Shown here: piece after piece, positions 17,033-25,807 of the stretch
How the letters are laid out: each line of letters starts with the position of its first letter
Numbering within the stretch: the stretch's first letter is position 1
From: Levilactobacillus yonginensis
GTDB taxonomy: Bacteria; Bacillota; Bacilli; Lactobacillales; Lactobacillaceae
Assembly (NCBI RefSeq): GCF_964065165.1
Contig: NZ_OZ061549.1
Span: 2,480,001 to 2,544,000 of the forward strand
Reading direction: 5' to 3'
DNA length: 64,000 bases
Translations under genes and position numbers: made by a program
The notes under the pieces: model-generated
Told to the model about the DNA's origin: nothing
What the model saw: the letters and a program-made list of their open reading frames with translations, nothing else
The model's database searches: none

Positions 17033-17257
17033 AGTAACCTTAAGATGCGGTGGCAGCATTGACCCTGTAACCGCACTAAAAAAATAATGGTACGATTCGG
17101 TAAACGTTCATTCCCTACATGAAATTTTGCATTTTACTCGCCTAAATACTGCTTAGCTGCAAATATTTAAACACCCATAAACTATCTGTGAATCCAAGCG
17201 TAACGGGGGTTCACTTAACGTTGCAATAATATTCGTCAACAATAACGTTTTAGGGGA

Positions 17258-17286
17258 TTGAATATCTCTCACATACTGCCTATAAT
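17258..17286 (+). promoter_or_regulatory. Promoter of the LPxTG surface protein
   Basis: TTGAAT (17258-17263) and TATAAT (17281-17286) are separated by exactly 17 bases, 79 bases before the ATG. Confidence 0.7.
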
Positions 17287-17364
17287 GGATAGTAATAACA
17301 GAGGTAACGACTATATTTGACATCACATTACCTGAGTTTGGTCATGTTAAGAGGGGGACCAATC

Positions 17365-20300
17365 ATGAAGGATTATGAACGTAAAACACATTACAAGATG
17401 TACAAATCACACAGAGGCTGGCTAGTTGCTGGTATCACTGTCACCAGTATGGCAGTGGGGATTGTCGCTGGACCACAGGCCAGTCAGACCGCACAGGCTG
17501 CCGATAATGCGCCAACTACCACGACAACCATTTCCGGTCAGTCAACGACAAGTGGCACGCAGACCAAACTACCAGCTGTGCCAACGACGAACAAGTCAAC
17601 TGGTCATGATAATGGTGATAAGACACCAGTACCAACCACACCGCAGAAGCCAGTAGTTGAGTCTACGCCCGTCCAGCCAGCTGACGGTGGCACGCCGGCT
17701 AATGATGCCGTTGGTACGCCGAAGGAGCCTTCATCTGATCAAACGACACCAGAATCAGCTGAAAAGCCGACTGCTAGAGCTGCCGTGACGACCGCTACAC
17801 CCGTTAAGACCGGAATTTCTGTGCAGGATACCGATGATTTGACCAACAAAGTGGCCGCTAAACCGGCCTTTAACGTCAGCAAGACTGATCAATTACAATA
17901 TACTTATAATCACGTAGATTCTACCGGACGTAGCACGGACTTAAGGGTCGTGGATGGTTATGATGGTAATCATCAGGTGCAGGGAGCGGGTACTTGGTTG
18001 GGTGAAACGTATGCGAACCAGATTGCCCAGGATGCCAAAGGGATTGATCCAGTTTCATCGGCTAAGTACGGGACCAAACTCATGTACATCGATGAATGGC
18101 TGCCAGACTATGGGCTTCAATACTTTCTCTGGCAAAATGACTATGCCAAGACGTATGCCACGATTACTGACTTTCGAAACAGTTTCTCGAAGGCCGAGTT
18201 GGCAACGCTTACGTCCATTTCTTCAAATCTTAATTTACAAGCCGCAGCCGGCAATCAACCGACTACTTTCTATCAGAGTATCATGGCCATGCAGACTCTT
18301 GAAGGTCTACAAAATGCGGTCAACCTTCAGGTATTAGATATCACACCAAACATGGACGTCAGTTTAGTAGCCTATGGGTCTTATGAAAAGAACAGCAACC
18401 TCTGGGATATTCGGGCGTTAAGTGGCCTGAAGAACCTACGTGAGGTTCAGTTACCAACGGCTTCCATCAATGATATCTCAGCACTAGGGAATCACGACAA
18501 GTTGACCGATGTCGGCTTGTTCGATAACCAGATTACGGATATTTCACCGCTGGCGACGGATAAGAATCTCTTGATTTCAAAGGCTAACCTGTTTCAGCAA
18601 CACGTGCTGTTAGCCCCGATTAAAGTCAGCGATAAGTTGGCTAAAGGGGCCAATTCAACTGATGCAGGAATGCTGACCTACACGACGCCATCCTTTATCA
18701 TCAAGGACCTGACTGCCAGCAACCTGCCAATTCAGGGCTTTGATAATGCCAGTGATCTGAGATACCCTTCCCTGTACCCGTCTAGTTCTGATGCCGGTAA
18801 TCTGAACAGCAACACGTTGACCTGGTATAACTTATTAAATGGTACCGATTCCGCGTACGGTAGTCTGTCCACCACCTGGAGTGATACCAACAGTGACTTC
18901 GCGGGCTACATCATTCAGCCGTATGAATTGGCTGCCAATGTCAGCGATTTAAACGTTAATATTCAACTGCTACAAGCTAACGGCCAGCAGTTGAACTTGG
19001 CGCCAGCTACCCTGATTTCTGGTGATATTGGGTCGAGTGTGGACGTCCAACAGAATGCAACCGTCGTGACGTTAATGAATCAACAATTGTCTAAGGGTTA
19101 CACGTTCTCCGGGCTGATTTTGGATGGTACGGGCCTGTATTCCGACTACGCGGCGAAGAACGGCAAGGCCAATGCGCAAGCGTCCTGGAGCACTACGCTG
19201 GGTGACGAATCCAAAAACTGGACGATTCTATTTTACAAGGACGTCATGCCCTGGACGTTGTCAGTTGGTTACGGTGTGAAGGACGCCAGTGGCAACTACA
19301 CACCAATTACGAACGCGGATGGTACAGCCGTGACCGCCAATTACAAGGGGACGTCAGCTGATAAACTAGCTTTGACCGATTATGAAAAAGACTTTGATGA
19401 CTACGTTTACACCGGTGCTGAAACGAGTGCTGATGGTCAGACCTGGACCGATATTAGTCAAGCGGCTGATATTCCTTACGTCAGCGACATTCAAGCAGTT
19501 CGGATGGTTTACGCCCAGGCTAAGAAAGCCACGGTGACAATCAAGGATGCTACCACGGGTAAGACGCTTCAGGTGTTGGATGCGACGACCAATCCTGAAC
19601 TGAAGGGGGCCATTGGGTCCACCAGTTCCTTTGATTCCAACACGGTGATTGCACCTGAACTGGCGAAGGGATACACGGTGGTCAGTGATACCACGAAGAA
19701 CGCTGACGGCACTAGTGCCATTGTTTTCGCCAAGGATGCCACGGGTAACCTGGACTACACGATTACATTGGCGCACGCTTTTAAGACCGTTGAGCAGGCC
19801 GTTCACGAACAGATCACGTATCAAGATAAGCAACAAAAGACAGTTGCTGCGCCAGTAACTAAGACGGTGAACTTTGCCACAGTGACGGACCAAGTCACCC
19901 AAGACGCCGTCACTTACAGTAAATTGGATGCTACGGCAACGCCTGAATTAGACGTCACTGGTAAACCCACTGACGCTAGCTGGGTGGTTTACCAAGCGGG
20001 TAGTAATCTGACATTCGCTACGGTGAAAAATCCAAGTGTGACCGGGATGCACGTTGTTTCAACAACTGATGCGGCTAACGATTTGACACAAACGATGGCC
20101 CAGCCAGTAACCCCAACCACCGCCGACCTGAGCTTTGTCGTCACCTATGAAGCTAATCCAACGTCCGGTGGCGGTGACAATGGCAACAACGGTGGCGGGA
20201 CCGTTACGCCACCAGTGACGCCAACCACGCCAACGCCAGGCAATAATGGCGGTGGAGCTGCGGCCACGGTTACGCCTAAGAAACCAACGAAGCAGACAAA

Positions 20301-20577
20301 ACCTAACCAGGGTGGCCAAGCGGTTGTCGTGAATAAGAAGACGACTCGCGGGGCTGGTCATCAGGCTGGTGCGACGGTCACTGCCGGTGGTCAAGCAGCG
20401 AAGGTTCAGTCCTTGGCTGCGCCGGTAGCGAAGCCGGCTGCAGCATCAACGACGGCTATGAAAACGGCTCAGTTACCACAGACTAATGAACAGCAACGTA
20501 ACGGGTTAGCCGTCATCGGTTTAGCTCTGTTAGGTGCTTTGACTAGTGTCGTGGGCTGGAAGAAACGTCGCTTCTAA
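17365..20577 (+). CDS. LPxTG-anchored surface protein with leucine-rich repeats and MucBP-like domains
   Basis: A 1070-residue sortase substrate. The N-terminus KTHYKMYKSHRGW is a KxYKxGKxW-type signal, followed by a Thr/Pro-rich linker (to about 150). The domain at about 170-340 is shared with internalin-like surface proteins of lactobacilli. A short leucine-rich stretch follows at about 350-405 (LSGLKNLREVQLP, NQITDISPLA). MucBP-like modules lie near 720 and 810 (ATVTIKDATTGKTL, HEQITYQD). A Gly/Thr/Pro wall spacer leads to the sorting signal LPQTN near 1037, a hydrophobic helix and KKRRF. Likely an adhesin for mucus or other surfaces. The ATG follows GAGGGGG. Confidence 0.88.
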   Translation: MKDYERKTHYKMYKSHRGWLVAGITVTSMAVGIVAGPQASQTAQAADNAPTTTTTISGQSTTSGTQTKLPAVPTTNKSTGHDNGDKTPVPTTPQKPVVESTPVQPADGGTPANDAVGTPKEPSSDQTTPESAEKPTARAAVTTATPVKTGISVQDTDDLTNKVAAKPAFNVSKTDQLQYTYNHVDSTGRSTDLRVVDGYDGNHQVQGAGTWLGETYANQIAQDAKGIDPVSSAKYGTKLMYIDEWLPDYGLQYFLWQNDYAKTYATITDFRNSFSKAELATLTSISSNLNLQAAAGNQPTTFYQSIMAMQTLEGLQNAVNLQVLDITPNMDVSLVAYGSYEKNSNLWDIRALSGLKNLREVQLPTASINDISALGNHDKLTDVGLFDNQITDISPLATDKNLLISKANLFQQHVLLAPIKVSDKLAKGANSTDAGMLTYTTPSFIIKDLTASNLPIQGFDNASDLRYPSLYPSSSDAGNLNSNTLTWYNLLNGTDSAYGSLSTTWSDTNSDFAGYIIQPYELAANVSDLNVNIQLLQANGQQLNLAPATLISGDIGSSVDVQQNATVVTLMNQQLSKGYTFSGLILDGTGLYSDYAAKNGKANAQASWSTTLGDESKNWTILFYKDVMPWTLSVGYGVKDASGNYTPITNADGTAVTANYKGTSADKLALTDYEKDFDDYVYTGAETSADGQTWTDISQAADIPYVSDIQAVRMVYAQAKKATVTIKDATTGKTLQVLDATTNPELKGAIGSTSSFDSNTVIAPELAKGYTVVSDTTKNADGTSAIVFAKDATGNLDYTITLAHAFKTVEQAVHEQITYQDKQQKTVAAPVTKTVNFATVTDQVTQDAVTYSKLDATATPELDVTGKPTDASWVVYQAGSNLTFATVKNPSVTGMHVVSTTDAANDLTQTMAQPVTPTTADLSFVVTYEANPTSGGGDNGNNGGGTVTPPVTPTTPTPGNNGGGAAATVTPKKPTKQTKPNQGGQAVVVNKKTTRGAGHQAGATVTAGGQAAKVQSLAAPVAKPAAASTTAMKTAQLPQTNEQQRNGLAVIGLALLGALTSVVGWKKRRF

Positions 20578-20601
20578 GTTTAAGCTTGCACATACAAGAG
20601 A

Positions 20602-20712
20602 GTGGGACAAAAGGCGGTTAGTCAATGAGCATTAACGTCGATAGACGAATAATCCTGGTTTTGGATTGTTTGTCTATCGGGGTTAAGCGGAGTTGACTGC
20701 CTTTTGTCGCAC
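20602..20712 (+). repeat. Long hairpin element, copy 1
   Basis: The outer arm GTGGGACAAAAGGC..AGTCAA pairs with TTGACTGCCTTTTGTCGCAC. Inside, GC-A-TTAAC pairs with GTTAAGC (one bulged A), then CGATAGAC with GTCTATCG, then AATCC with GGATT at the tip. The middle motif GAGCATTAACGTCG and GGGGTTAAGCGGA is shared with the inverted copy at 23767-23859, whose outer and apical stems have different but still complementary sequence. Confidence 0.8.
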
Positions 20713-20740
20713 GTTTCCGCCATATACTTTCGGAGCGCAC

Positions 20741-20772
20741 AAAGGGTCTGGGATTTTTGTCCCGGGCCTTTA
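20741..20772 (+). terminator. Terminator between the surface-protein gene and 20855
   Basis: AAAGGGTCTGGGA pairs with TCCCGGGCCTTT around TTTTTG and ends in a short T tract. Confidence 0.7.
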
Positions 20773-20854
20773 TTGCGTCCAATTTATTTTCCTTGCAATA
20801 AATCGGCCAACTAGCGCTATACTTAAATGGAATAATATCTTAGGGGGTAATTAA

Positions 20855-21892
20855 ATGTTCAAAATTAGAAGTAGGGGTGCTGCCACTCTCATGTTGTTGG
20901 GTGCGTTAGTGGGGAGTCTCACGATGACTAACGCTTCAGCCATGAGTAACAGTACGCGCAAGACTTTAACACGACTGCAGACTAAGCAGGAAAAAGTCAC
21001 CAAGACCAGTCGTAAAGTCGATCGTGAATTTGATCGGGTCGGGGTTAAAAATCTGAACGCGTTGATGCAAGTGGACGACAATGGCCAGGTACCAACTGAG
21101 CTGGATAGTGGCCTCAGTGTCTACCAACTTTCACGAGCAACAAAAGTGTCAGTTGGCGGTAAGAAGACGATGACCTTGCCCAAAGGTGCCATCGTGCGAG
21201 GCAGCAAGTATACGTTGAATCCTAAGTTCCCCAGCCGGTTCTCAATCAACATCGCGGACTTGACTAAGGCCAATCAGCGCAAGGCCTTTAAGGCTTTCGG
21301 CGTAACGACTGAGAACTGCAACTTTGTGCTTGATTCTAAGAACAAGACCCGATTGTTGCCGTATCAGAAGTCCACGGCATTTTCCTATAAAGGGGTCATG
21401 AATCTGCCGACTCTCCAGGCGAAGAACCTGCAGTCTTACTACGACAGTGACCGGCAGAACAATCCGTTTATCATTGTGACCGCGGATAACTACCTGAACT
21501 ACTACACCAACTATCAGGCTAAGAAGTCGGGCCGTATTCAGTACGACCACTACGCGCAGTCGGTGAAAATTAAGAAGTTCACCCGGGGCGCAAGTACCTA
21601 CACGTATTACTTAGCGAAACCTTTGAAGGGCTTCGGTGCGAAGAAGGTACGGGTCGGCAAGAAGACTGAGTATCGATTGACCGTTTCATTGGGCCATGTT
21701 TTCCAAGCCTTTGACAACGATAACTTGGACCCCGGCATGTACCGGATGACAGTCAAGGTTGGTAAGAAGGCGTTCTACGTGGACTTGGGCGGTATTTCTG
21801 AAGCCTATATCAACCGGTTGACGAATGATCCGTACGGGTTCAACGTGGTTGATCAGACTGCTGCACAAGCGTACATTCAAGGTTTGAAGTAA
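20855..21892 (+). CDS. Exported protein of unknown function, 345 residues
   Basis: Signal peptide (RSRGAATLMLLGALVGSL, cleavage near NASA) after TTAGGGGG. The first 45 mature residues are charged and helical (TRLQTKQEKVTKTSRKVDREFD), possibly a coiled coil. The rest is basic, strand-rich and tyrosine-rich, with YYDSDRQNNPFIIVTADNYLNYYTNY as the most distinctive region. No sorting signal, SH3-like module or catalytic motif is visible. It lies inside the pair of inverted hairpin elements, with the LysR and PhzF genes. Confidence 0.65.
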   Translation: MFKIRSRGAATLMLLGALVGSLTMTNASAMSNSTRKTLTRLQTKQEKVTKTSRKVDREFDRVGVKNLNALMQVDDNGQVPTELDSGLSVYQLSRATKVSVGGKKTMTLPKGAIVRGSKYTLNPKFPSRFSINIADLTKANQRKAFKAFGVTTENCNFVLDSKNKTRLLPYQKSTAFSYKGVMNLPTLQAKNLQSYYDSDRQNNPFIIVTADNYLNYYTNYQAKKSGRIQYDHYAQSVKIKKFTRGASTYTYYLAKPLKGFGAKKVRVGKKTEYRLTVSLGHVFQAFDNDNLDPGMYRMTVKVGKKAFYVDLGGISEAYINRLTNDPYGFNVVDQTAAQAYIQGLK

Positions 21893-21902
21893 GATAGTAA
21901 TG

Positions 21903-21935
21903 AAGGGTGTGAGAATAATCTCGCACCCTTTTTTA
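21903..21935 (+). terminator. Terminator after the 20855 gene
   Basis: AAGGGTGTGAGA pairs with TCTCGCACCCTT and is followed by T. It lies between convergent genes and could serve both. Confidence 0.8.
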
Positions 21936-21949
21936 GGTTATTCGTCTGT

Positions 21950-22819
21950 TTAAGGTAGCTCGACCACGTGGGTCAGTATGAAGTCAATAAAGGTCTTACT
22001 GGCAATTGGTAGGGCGGCTGCATCCTGACTAACGATACCAATTTTTCGCGTGAGGTTTGGTTTCAGGGGACGGGTGATCACGTCATGGGCGGTCTTACTA
22101 AGGACGAGTTCGGGAAGAATGCTGACGCCCATTCCGAGCTCCACCATCGACAGGATGGAATAATCGTCATGGACCCGCATCTTGATGTGGGGGTGAAGTC
22201 CCTGTTCAGCAAAGGCCGTGAGGGGTTCACTGTAAGCCCCCTCCTCTAAGGCTAGAAATGGCTCGCTGGCGAGATCTGCCAGACTGACGGTTGATTGATC
22301 GACTAACCGGTGATGGGGTGGCAGAATCGCCAGTAAACGGCCAGATTTGAGGAAGGTGACGGGGGTGTTGGTCAGCGCGTCCGGGGTGACAAATCCAAAG
22401 TCGACCTCGCCAGTCCGCACCCACTCGGGAATGGAGGAGTAGTCACCCTGGAGGAGGACAAATTCCACGCGGGGATAGCGTTCCTGAAACGCCTTGATGA
22501 GCTTAGGAAGCCAGTGGGCGGAGATACTAGAAATCGTGCCGATCCGGATGGTGCCAGAGCCCAACTCATTAATTTCCTGGGCCTTATCTGACATGGCCTG
22601 ATACTGGCGCAGGGTTCGTTGGAGGAAGGGGTAGAGTTGTTGGCCCTCTAAGGTTAAACGTACACCGGTGCGGGAACGGTATAGGAGCTTGATTTTAAAA
22701 TCGGCTTCCAGGGTCGCTACCATGTGGCTGATAGCCGACTGCGTGTATCCTAGCGCGGCGGCTGCCTTGGTGAAGCTACCAAGTTCAACCACTTTTTGAA
22801 AGGCCAGTAGGCGATGCAT
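21950..22819 (-). CDS. LysR-family transcriptional regulator
   Basis: A 289-residue protein. The N-terminal winged helix-turn-helix reads LLAFQKVVELGSFTKAAAALGYTQSAISHMVATLE, typical LysR spacing; the C-terminal part is a periplasmic-binding-like effector domain (GTIRIGTISSISAHWLPKL). It is divergent from the PhzF gene 127 bases away, the classical arrangement for a LysR activator and its target. The intergenic 22820-22946 region should hold the operator; I do not see an unambiguous T-N11-A site. The inducer is unknown. Confidence 0.88.
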   Translation of the reverse strand: MHRLLAFQKVVELGSFTKAAAALGYTQSAISHMVATLEADFKIKLLYRSRTGVRLTLEGQQLYPFLQRTLRQYQAMSDKAQEINELGSGTIRIGTISSISAHWLPKLIKAFQERYPRVEFVLLQGDYSSIPEWVRTGEVDFGFVTPDALTNTPVTFLKSGRLLAILPPHHRLVDQSTVSLADLASEPFLALEEGAYSEPLTAFAEQGLHPHIKMRVHDDYSILSMVELGMGVSILPELVLSKTAHDVITRPLKPNLTRKIGIVSQDAAALPIASKTFIDFILTHVVELP

Positions 22820-22946
22820 GACAAATCAATTCCTTTCATAGTTCAAGTACTAATAGTCGCTTTACGAATAGATACATTCACTGTACGCTTACCTTAAAGG
22901 CCTGACAAGGTAATGGGCCGCGACGTTTTACGAATGGAGGAGTTAC

Positions 22947-23735
22947 ATGCTTAAAAGTTATGTGGTTGATGCATTTACCGATGAGGTATTTAAAGGTAAT
23001 CCAGCAGCCGTTTTATTTTTGGATAAGTTTCCAGCAGATGAGATGATGCAAAAAATTGCCATGGAAAATAAGCTATCCGAAACGGCGTTTGCTGTGAAGG
23101 AGACGCCAGATAAGTATCAGTTGCGGTGGTTCACGCCGGGTGGTGAGATTGATCTGTGTGGTCACGCAACTCTCGCTACTGGTTTCCTGGTGTTTAAGTA
23201 CGGTGCGCCGACTCAAGCGACGGTGACCTTTGCCACCCAGAGTGGAGACTTGACGGTCACAAAGCGGGGTGACCTGTACAAGATGGACTTCCCGTCTTAT
23301 GATCTCAAACCGGTTCCCGTAACGGCCGCCATGACTGATGCTTTTGGCGTGGCACCGACTGAGGCCTACTTGGGCCGTGACCTGCTGTGTGTCTTTGACA
23401 GTGCAAAACAAGTGGCTGCGATGACACCGGATGTGGATAAGCTGGGTCACTTGGATGGGCTACTGCAGAATGTTACGGCAGCTGGCGATGGTCAGTATGA
23501 CTGTGTTTCCCGGTCGTTTGCGCCTAAGCTGGCCGTCCCCGAGGATCCCGTCTGTGGGAGCGGGCACTGTCACATCGTGCCTTACTGGGCGAAAAAACTA
23601 CAGAAGAAACAGATTCTGGCCTACCAGGCTTCGGCACGTTCCGGTGTGCTCCACTGCACGTATGAAGGGGCGCGAACGAAGCTGAGCGGGCACGCAACGC
23701 AGTACTCGGCTAGTGAGGTATTTTTGGATCTGTAA
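22947..23735 (+). CDS. PhzF-family isomerase/epimerase-like protein
   Basis: A 262-residue protein of the diaminopimelate-epimerase fold. Visible family motifs are VDAFTDEVFKGNPAAV at the start, NKLSETAF with the proposed catalytic Glu, LRWFTPGGEIDLCGHATLA and EDPVCGSGHCHIVPYW. In characterised PhzF the Glu acts as general base in phenazine synthesis. Most lactobacillus homologues have no assigned substrate, and no phenazine genes are present here. Likely controlled by the divergent LysR regulator. ATG follows GGAGGAG. Confidence 0.85.
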   Translation: MLKSYVVDAFTDEVFKGNPAAVLFLDKFPADEMMQKIAMENKLSETAFAVKETPDKYQLRWFTPGGEIDLCGHATLATGFLVFKYGAPTQATVTFATQSGDLTVTKRGDLYKMDFPSYDLKPVPVTAAMTDAFGVAPTEAYLGRDLLCVFDSAKQVAAMTPDVDKLGHLDGLLQNVTAAGDGQYDCVSRSFAPKLAVPEDPVCGSGHCHIVPYWAKKLQKKQILAYQASARSGVLHCTYEGARTKLSGHATQYSASEVFLDL

Positions 23736-23766
23736 TCGGTTTGATTAGTTGCTACATGGTTGAAAC

Positions 23767-23859
23767 GTGCGTCAAAGGACGGCTGGTTCCGCTTAACCCC
23801 ATTAGGGCAATTGGCCCTAACGACGTTAATGCTCGCCAGCCAAACGTCCTTTGGCGCAC
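23767..23859 (-). repeat. Long hairpin element, copy 2 (inverted relative to copy 1)
   Basis: GTGCGTCAAAGGACGGCTGG (23767-23786) pairs with CCAGCC..CGTCCTTTGGCGCAC (23836-23859). On the minus strand the interior contains GAGCATTAACGTCG and GGGGTTAAGCGGA, as in copy 1, and an apical stem TTAGGG/CCCTAA. A short T tract at 23862 means it could also end phzF-like transcripts. Confidence 0.8.
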
Positions 23860-23923
23860 TCTTTTTAATTTGGTGTACGATAAAGGTACAGCGAGATAAA
23901 ATCCCACACTAGGAGGGCTTACC

Positions 23924-24406
23924 ATGCACAAACAAGTTATCTTATACTTTTCAAATACTGGGCACACCCAAGCCGTTGCTCAGAAGATTGCGGCAGTTAC
24001 TGGGGCCAAGTTACTTCAGCTGAATGCTAAGCAACCGTATACGACCGCTGATCTAGACTATGACGATGCCACTAGTCGGACTTCTTTGGAAACGGCCGAC
24101 GAGACGTCGCGACCAGCCATTCAGACACCGGACATGTCGGCGCTACGTGAGGCAGATACCATCTATTTGGGCTCACCGCTCTGGTGGGGGCAGGTGCCAC
24201 ACGTGATCAACACGTTGGTGGAAACGGACGTCCTGCGTGGCAAGCGGGTTTGGCAATTCTGTACGTCTGGTTCAACGGCCATCACGAAGGCTGCCAAGAC
24301 GTTACGCGCAGACTATCCAGCAGTTCGGTGGGAACCCGCTCACCGCTTTACTAGTACCATTACTGGTCAGGAAGTTGAGACGTGGTTGAAGGAAAGTGGA
24401 CACTGA
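23924..24406 (+). CDS. Flavodoxin-like protein
   Basis: A 160-residue single-domain protein of the flavodoxin_4 type. YFSNTGHTQAVAQKI at the N-terminus is the FMN phosphate-binding loop, IYLGSPLWWGQVPHVINT the second FMN loop and QFCTSGSTAITKAAKTL the third. It is expected to shuttle electrons or act as a quinone- or nitro-compound-reducing flavoprotein in the cytoplasm. Good AGGAGGG site. Single gene, no obvious partner nearby. Confidence 0.85.
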   Translation: MHKQVILYFSNTGHTQAVAQKIAAVTGAKLLQLNAKQPYTTADLDYDDATSRTSLETADETSRPAIQTPDMSALREADTIYLGSPLWWGQVPHVINTLVETDVLRGKRVWQFCTSGSTAITKAAKTLRADYPAVRWEPAHRFTSTITGQEVETWLKESGH

Positions 24407-24498
24407 TTTTTCAGACCTGTGATACGGTGACGGTTGGGGCTTGCCCGTCCTTAGACTTAATGGCTTTTTTCCTAAGTGTAAAGCATAGGAATCTTCGA

Positions 24499-24765
24499 GG
24501 TGGAACGGGAAAGAGTTTAAATGGTGGGTTGGAGATTGGTGAATATATCAGTCAAGGTCAACAGTTTCAGACCTTGTACGTTGGTGCTCGAAAGAATGAA
24601 GTTATCCGTTACTATGAAGCAGGGGCACAGTGTAAGATGTTATCTCGTTGGTTTGAACAAGAGAAACGGTTTGAATTGTCAGTAGCACCTAGAGCAACGT
24701 ATCGTAAACTGATTAAAGCTAACGGTGGTTATGACGATACATACTCAAAGCTTCGGTTGAATTAA
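24499..24765 (+). pseudogene. Fragment resembling a plasmid-type replication initiator (Rep_trans)
   Basis: An open frame of about 85 codons without a ribosome site or start of its own. It reads GGLEIGEYISQGQQFQTLYVGARKNE, then VIRYYEAGAQ, then WFEQEKRFELSV, a pattern resembling the 'TLYxGSRxSxxxxRxYEK' and 'WxRxEL' blocks of Rep_trans replication proteins. The conserved Tyr-containing region is only partly present, and the frame ends at 24765 with possible continuation in another frame (FVDELDTEINGFW). It is probably a decayed piece of a mobile element. Confidence 0.35.
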
Positions 24766-24865
24766 TGAACATTTGTTGATGAACTTGATACTGAAATCAA
24801 TGGTTTTTGGGTGCTAATCTTGCCAATCAGGAAGATTACCAACAGCTTGTATAGCGTATTAGTCT

Positions 24866-24899
24866 AAAAAGGATTACCCGTGCTTACGAGTAATCCTTT
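24866..24899 (-). terminator. Terminator of the matrixin-like gene
   Basis: AAAGGATTAC pairs with GTAATCCTTT; on the minus strand the hairpin is followed by a T run. Confidence 0.8.
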
Positions 24900-24919
24900 A
24901 ATAATTAATTGCTTAGTGT

Positions 24920-25459
24920 TTACTTAATACCCTTGTAGGCAAGTTTCAAGTTAGCCTTATCTTGAGCAGATGGTTTGGAAGCAAGTGCTAGGGCGCTGGT
25001 AGGGTCATCGCTGTAGTCTAAACCAATGGCAACACCTACGCTGCGTAAAGCCATTTGTTCTTTTTGCTTTTCCGTTGGATAAAATTTGGCAAATACATGA
25101 CGATTTAATGCGATTTTTGAATAAAAAAGACCACCCCTGCCTTGAGAACCACTTAAACGGGTACTAAAGTCAATCCCCCCTTTAATATATTTTTTCGTCG
25201 TCAAGCGAATTTCAGCATTTGATGCCTTTTTCGCAGCGCGTAATTTGACGACATGTAAATCGTTCCATAACTTGATAGCACCTTTCCAATTATCCTTCCA
25301 ATGCTTGGAAGTTGAATCGATATGATATGTAATCTTACGTGATGAGAAACTACCAATATATGGCTTGCTTGAAGCATTTGCCGTAACAGAGCCAATACCT
25401 AGCAAACTAACCCCGAGACCTAACATAGTTACAAACTTGATTAATCTAGTATTCTTCAT
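24920..25459 (-). CDS. Secreted matrixin-like protein lacking the zinc-binding motif
   Basis: A 179-residue exported protein with a signal peptide (LIKFVTMLGLGVSLLGIGS, cleavage near ANAS). The mature part follows the layout of small lactobacillus matrixin-type metalloproteases: KITYHIDS..W..AIKLWN, AEIRLTT and SKIALNRHVF, then a helix where HExGHxxGLxH is expected. Here that helix reads ALRSVGVAIGLDYS, so all three histidines and the glutamate are replaced although IGLDYS and the following DDPTSAL are kept. It should be inactive as a zinc protease. ATG 25459 follows GAGGAG. Confidence 0.6.
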   Translation of the reverse strand: MKNTRLIKFVTMLGLGVSLLGIGSVTANASSKPYIGSFSSRKITYHIDSTSKHWKDNWKGAIKLWNDLHVVKLRAAKKASNAEIRLTTKKYIKGGIDFSTRLSGSQGRGGLFYSKIALNRHVFAKFYPTEKQKEQMALRSVGVAIGLDYSDDPTSALALASKPSAQDKANLKLAYKGIK

Positions 25460-25575
25460 AAATAGCGCTCCTCTTTTTTTCGAATTGTCTGGTTTTATTG
25501 CATGAGAGTAGACAATCACTATATTCAGATTATATATGAGTGGCATGACACAATGTGACGTTTTACTACTTGAGG

Positions 25576-25608
25576 AAAAAGTACAACCAATATCGGTTGT
25601 ACTTTTTT
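25576..25608. terminator. Orphan bidirectional terminator-like hairpin
   Basis: AAAAAGTACAACC pairs with GGTTGTACTTTTT. It lies upstream of the minus-strand matrixin-like gene and of pepN, with no gene ending here on either strand. From 25609 to 25770 I see nothing else besides the pepN promoter. Confidence 0.65.
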
Positions 25609-25770
25609 AATTACCGTTGACGTTAGGTGTTGTGTAGGGGGCTAACCGAGAAAGAGTTGAGGATTCAAGTTAAAAACGGTTCAGCCGATTTCGTGGGAAG
25701 TTAACAGTCGTCGGTTTGCCTGCCCTTAAACTTAATGGGGTCATTCGTGGCGTCGACTACTGGTTTGTCG

Positions 25771-25776
25771 TATAAT
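25771..25776 (+). promoter_or_regulatory. pepN -10 element
   Basis: TATAAT 31 bases upstream of the pepN ATG; the -35 region (TGGCGT at 17 bases) is weak. Confidence 0.45.
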
Positions 25777-25807
25777 GGGATTATTCTTAAATTTTAAGGA
25801 GAAAATC

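Noticed and set aside
24382..24500. Start of the 127-codon frame overlapping the flavodoxin end
   Set aside because: The first 35-40 codons overlap the flavodoxin gene and are not protein-like. Only the later part was kept, as a fragment.
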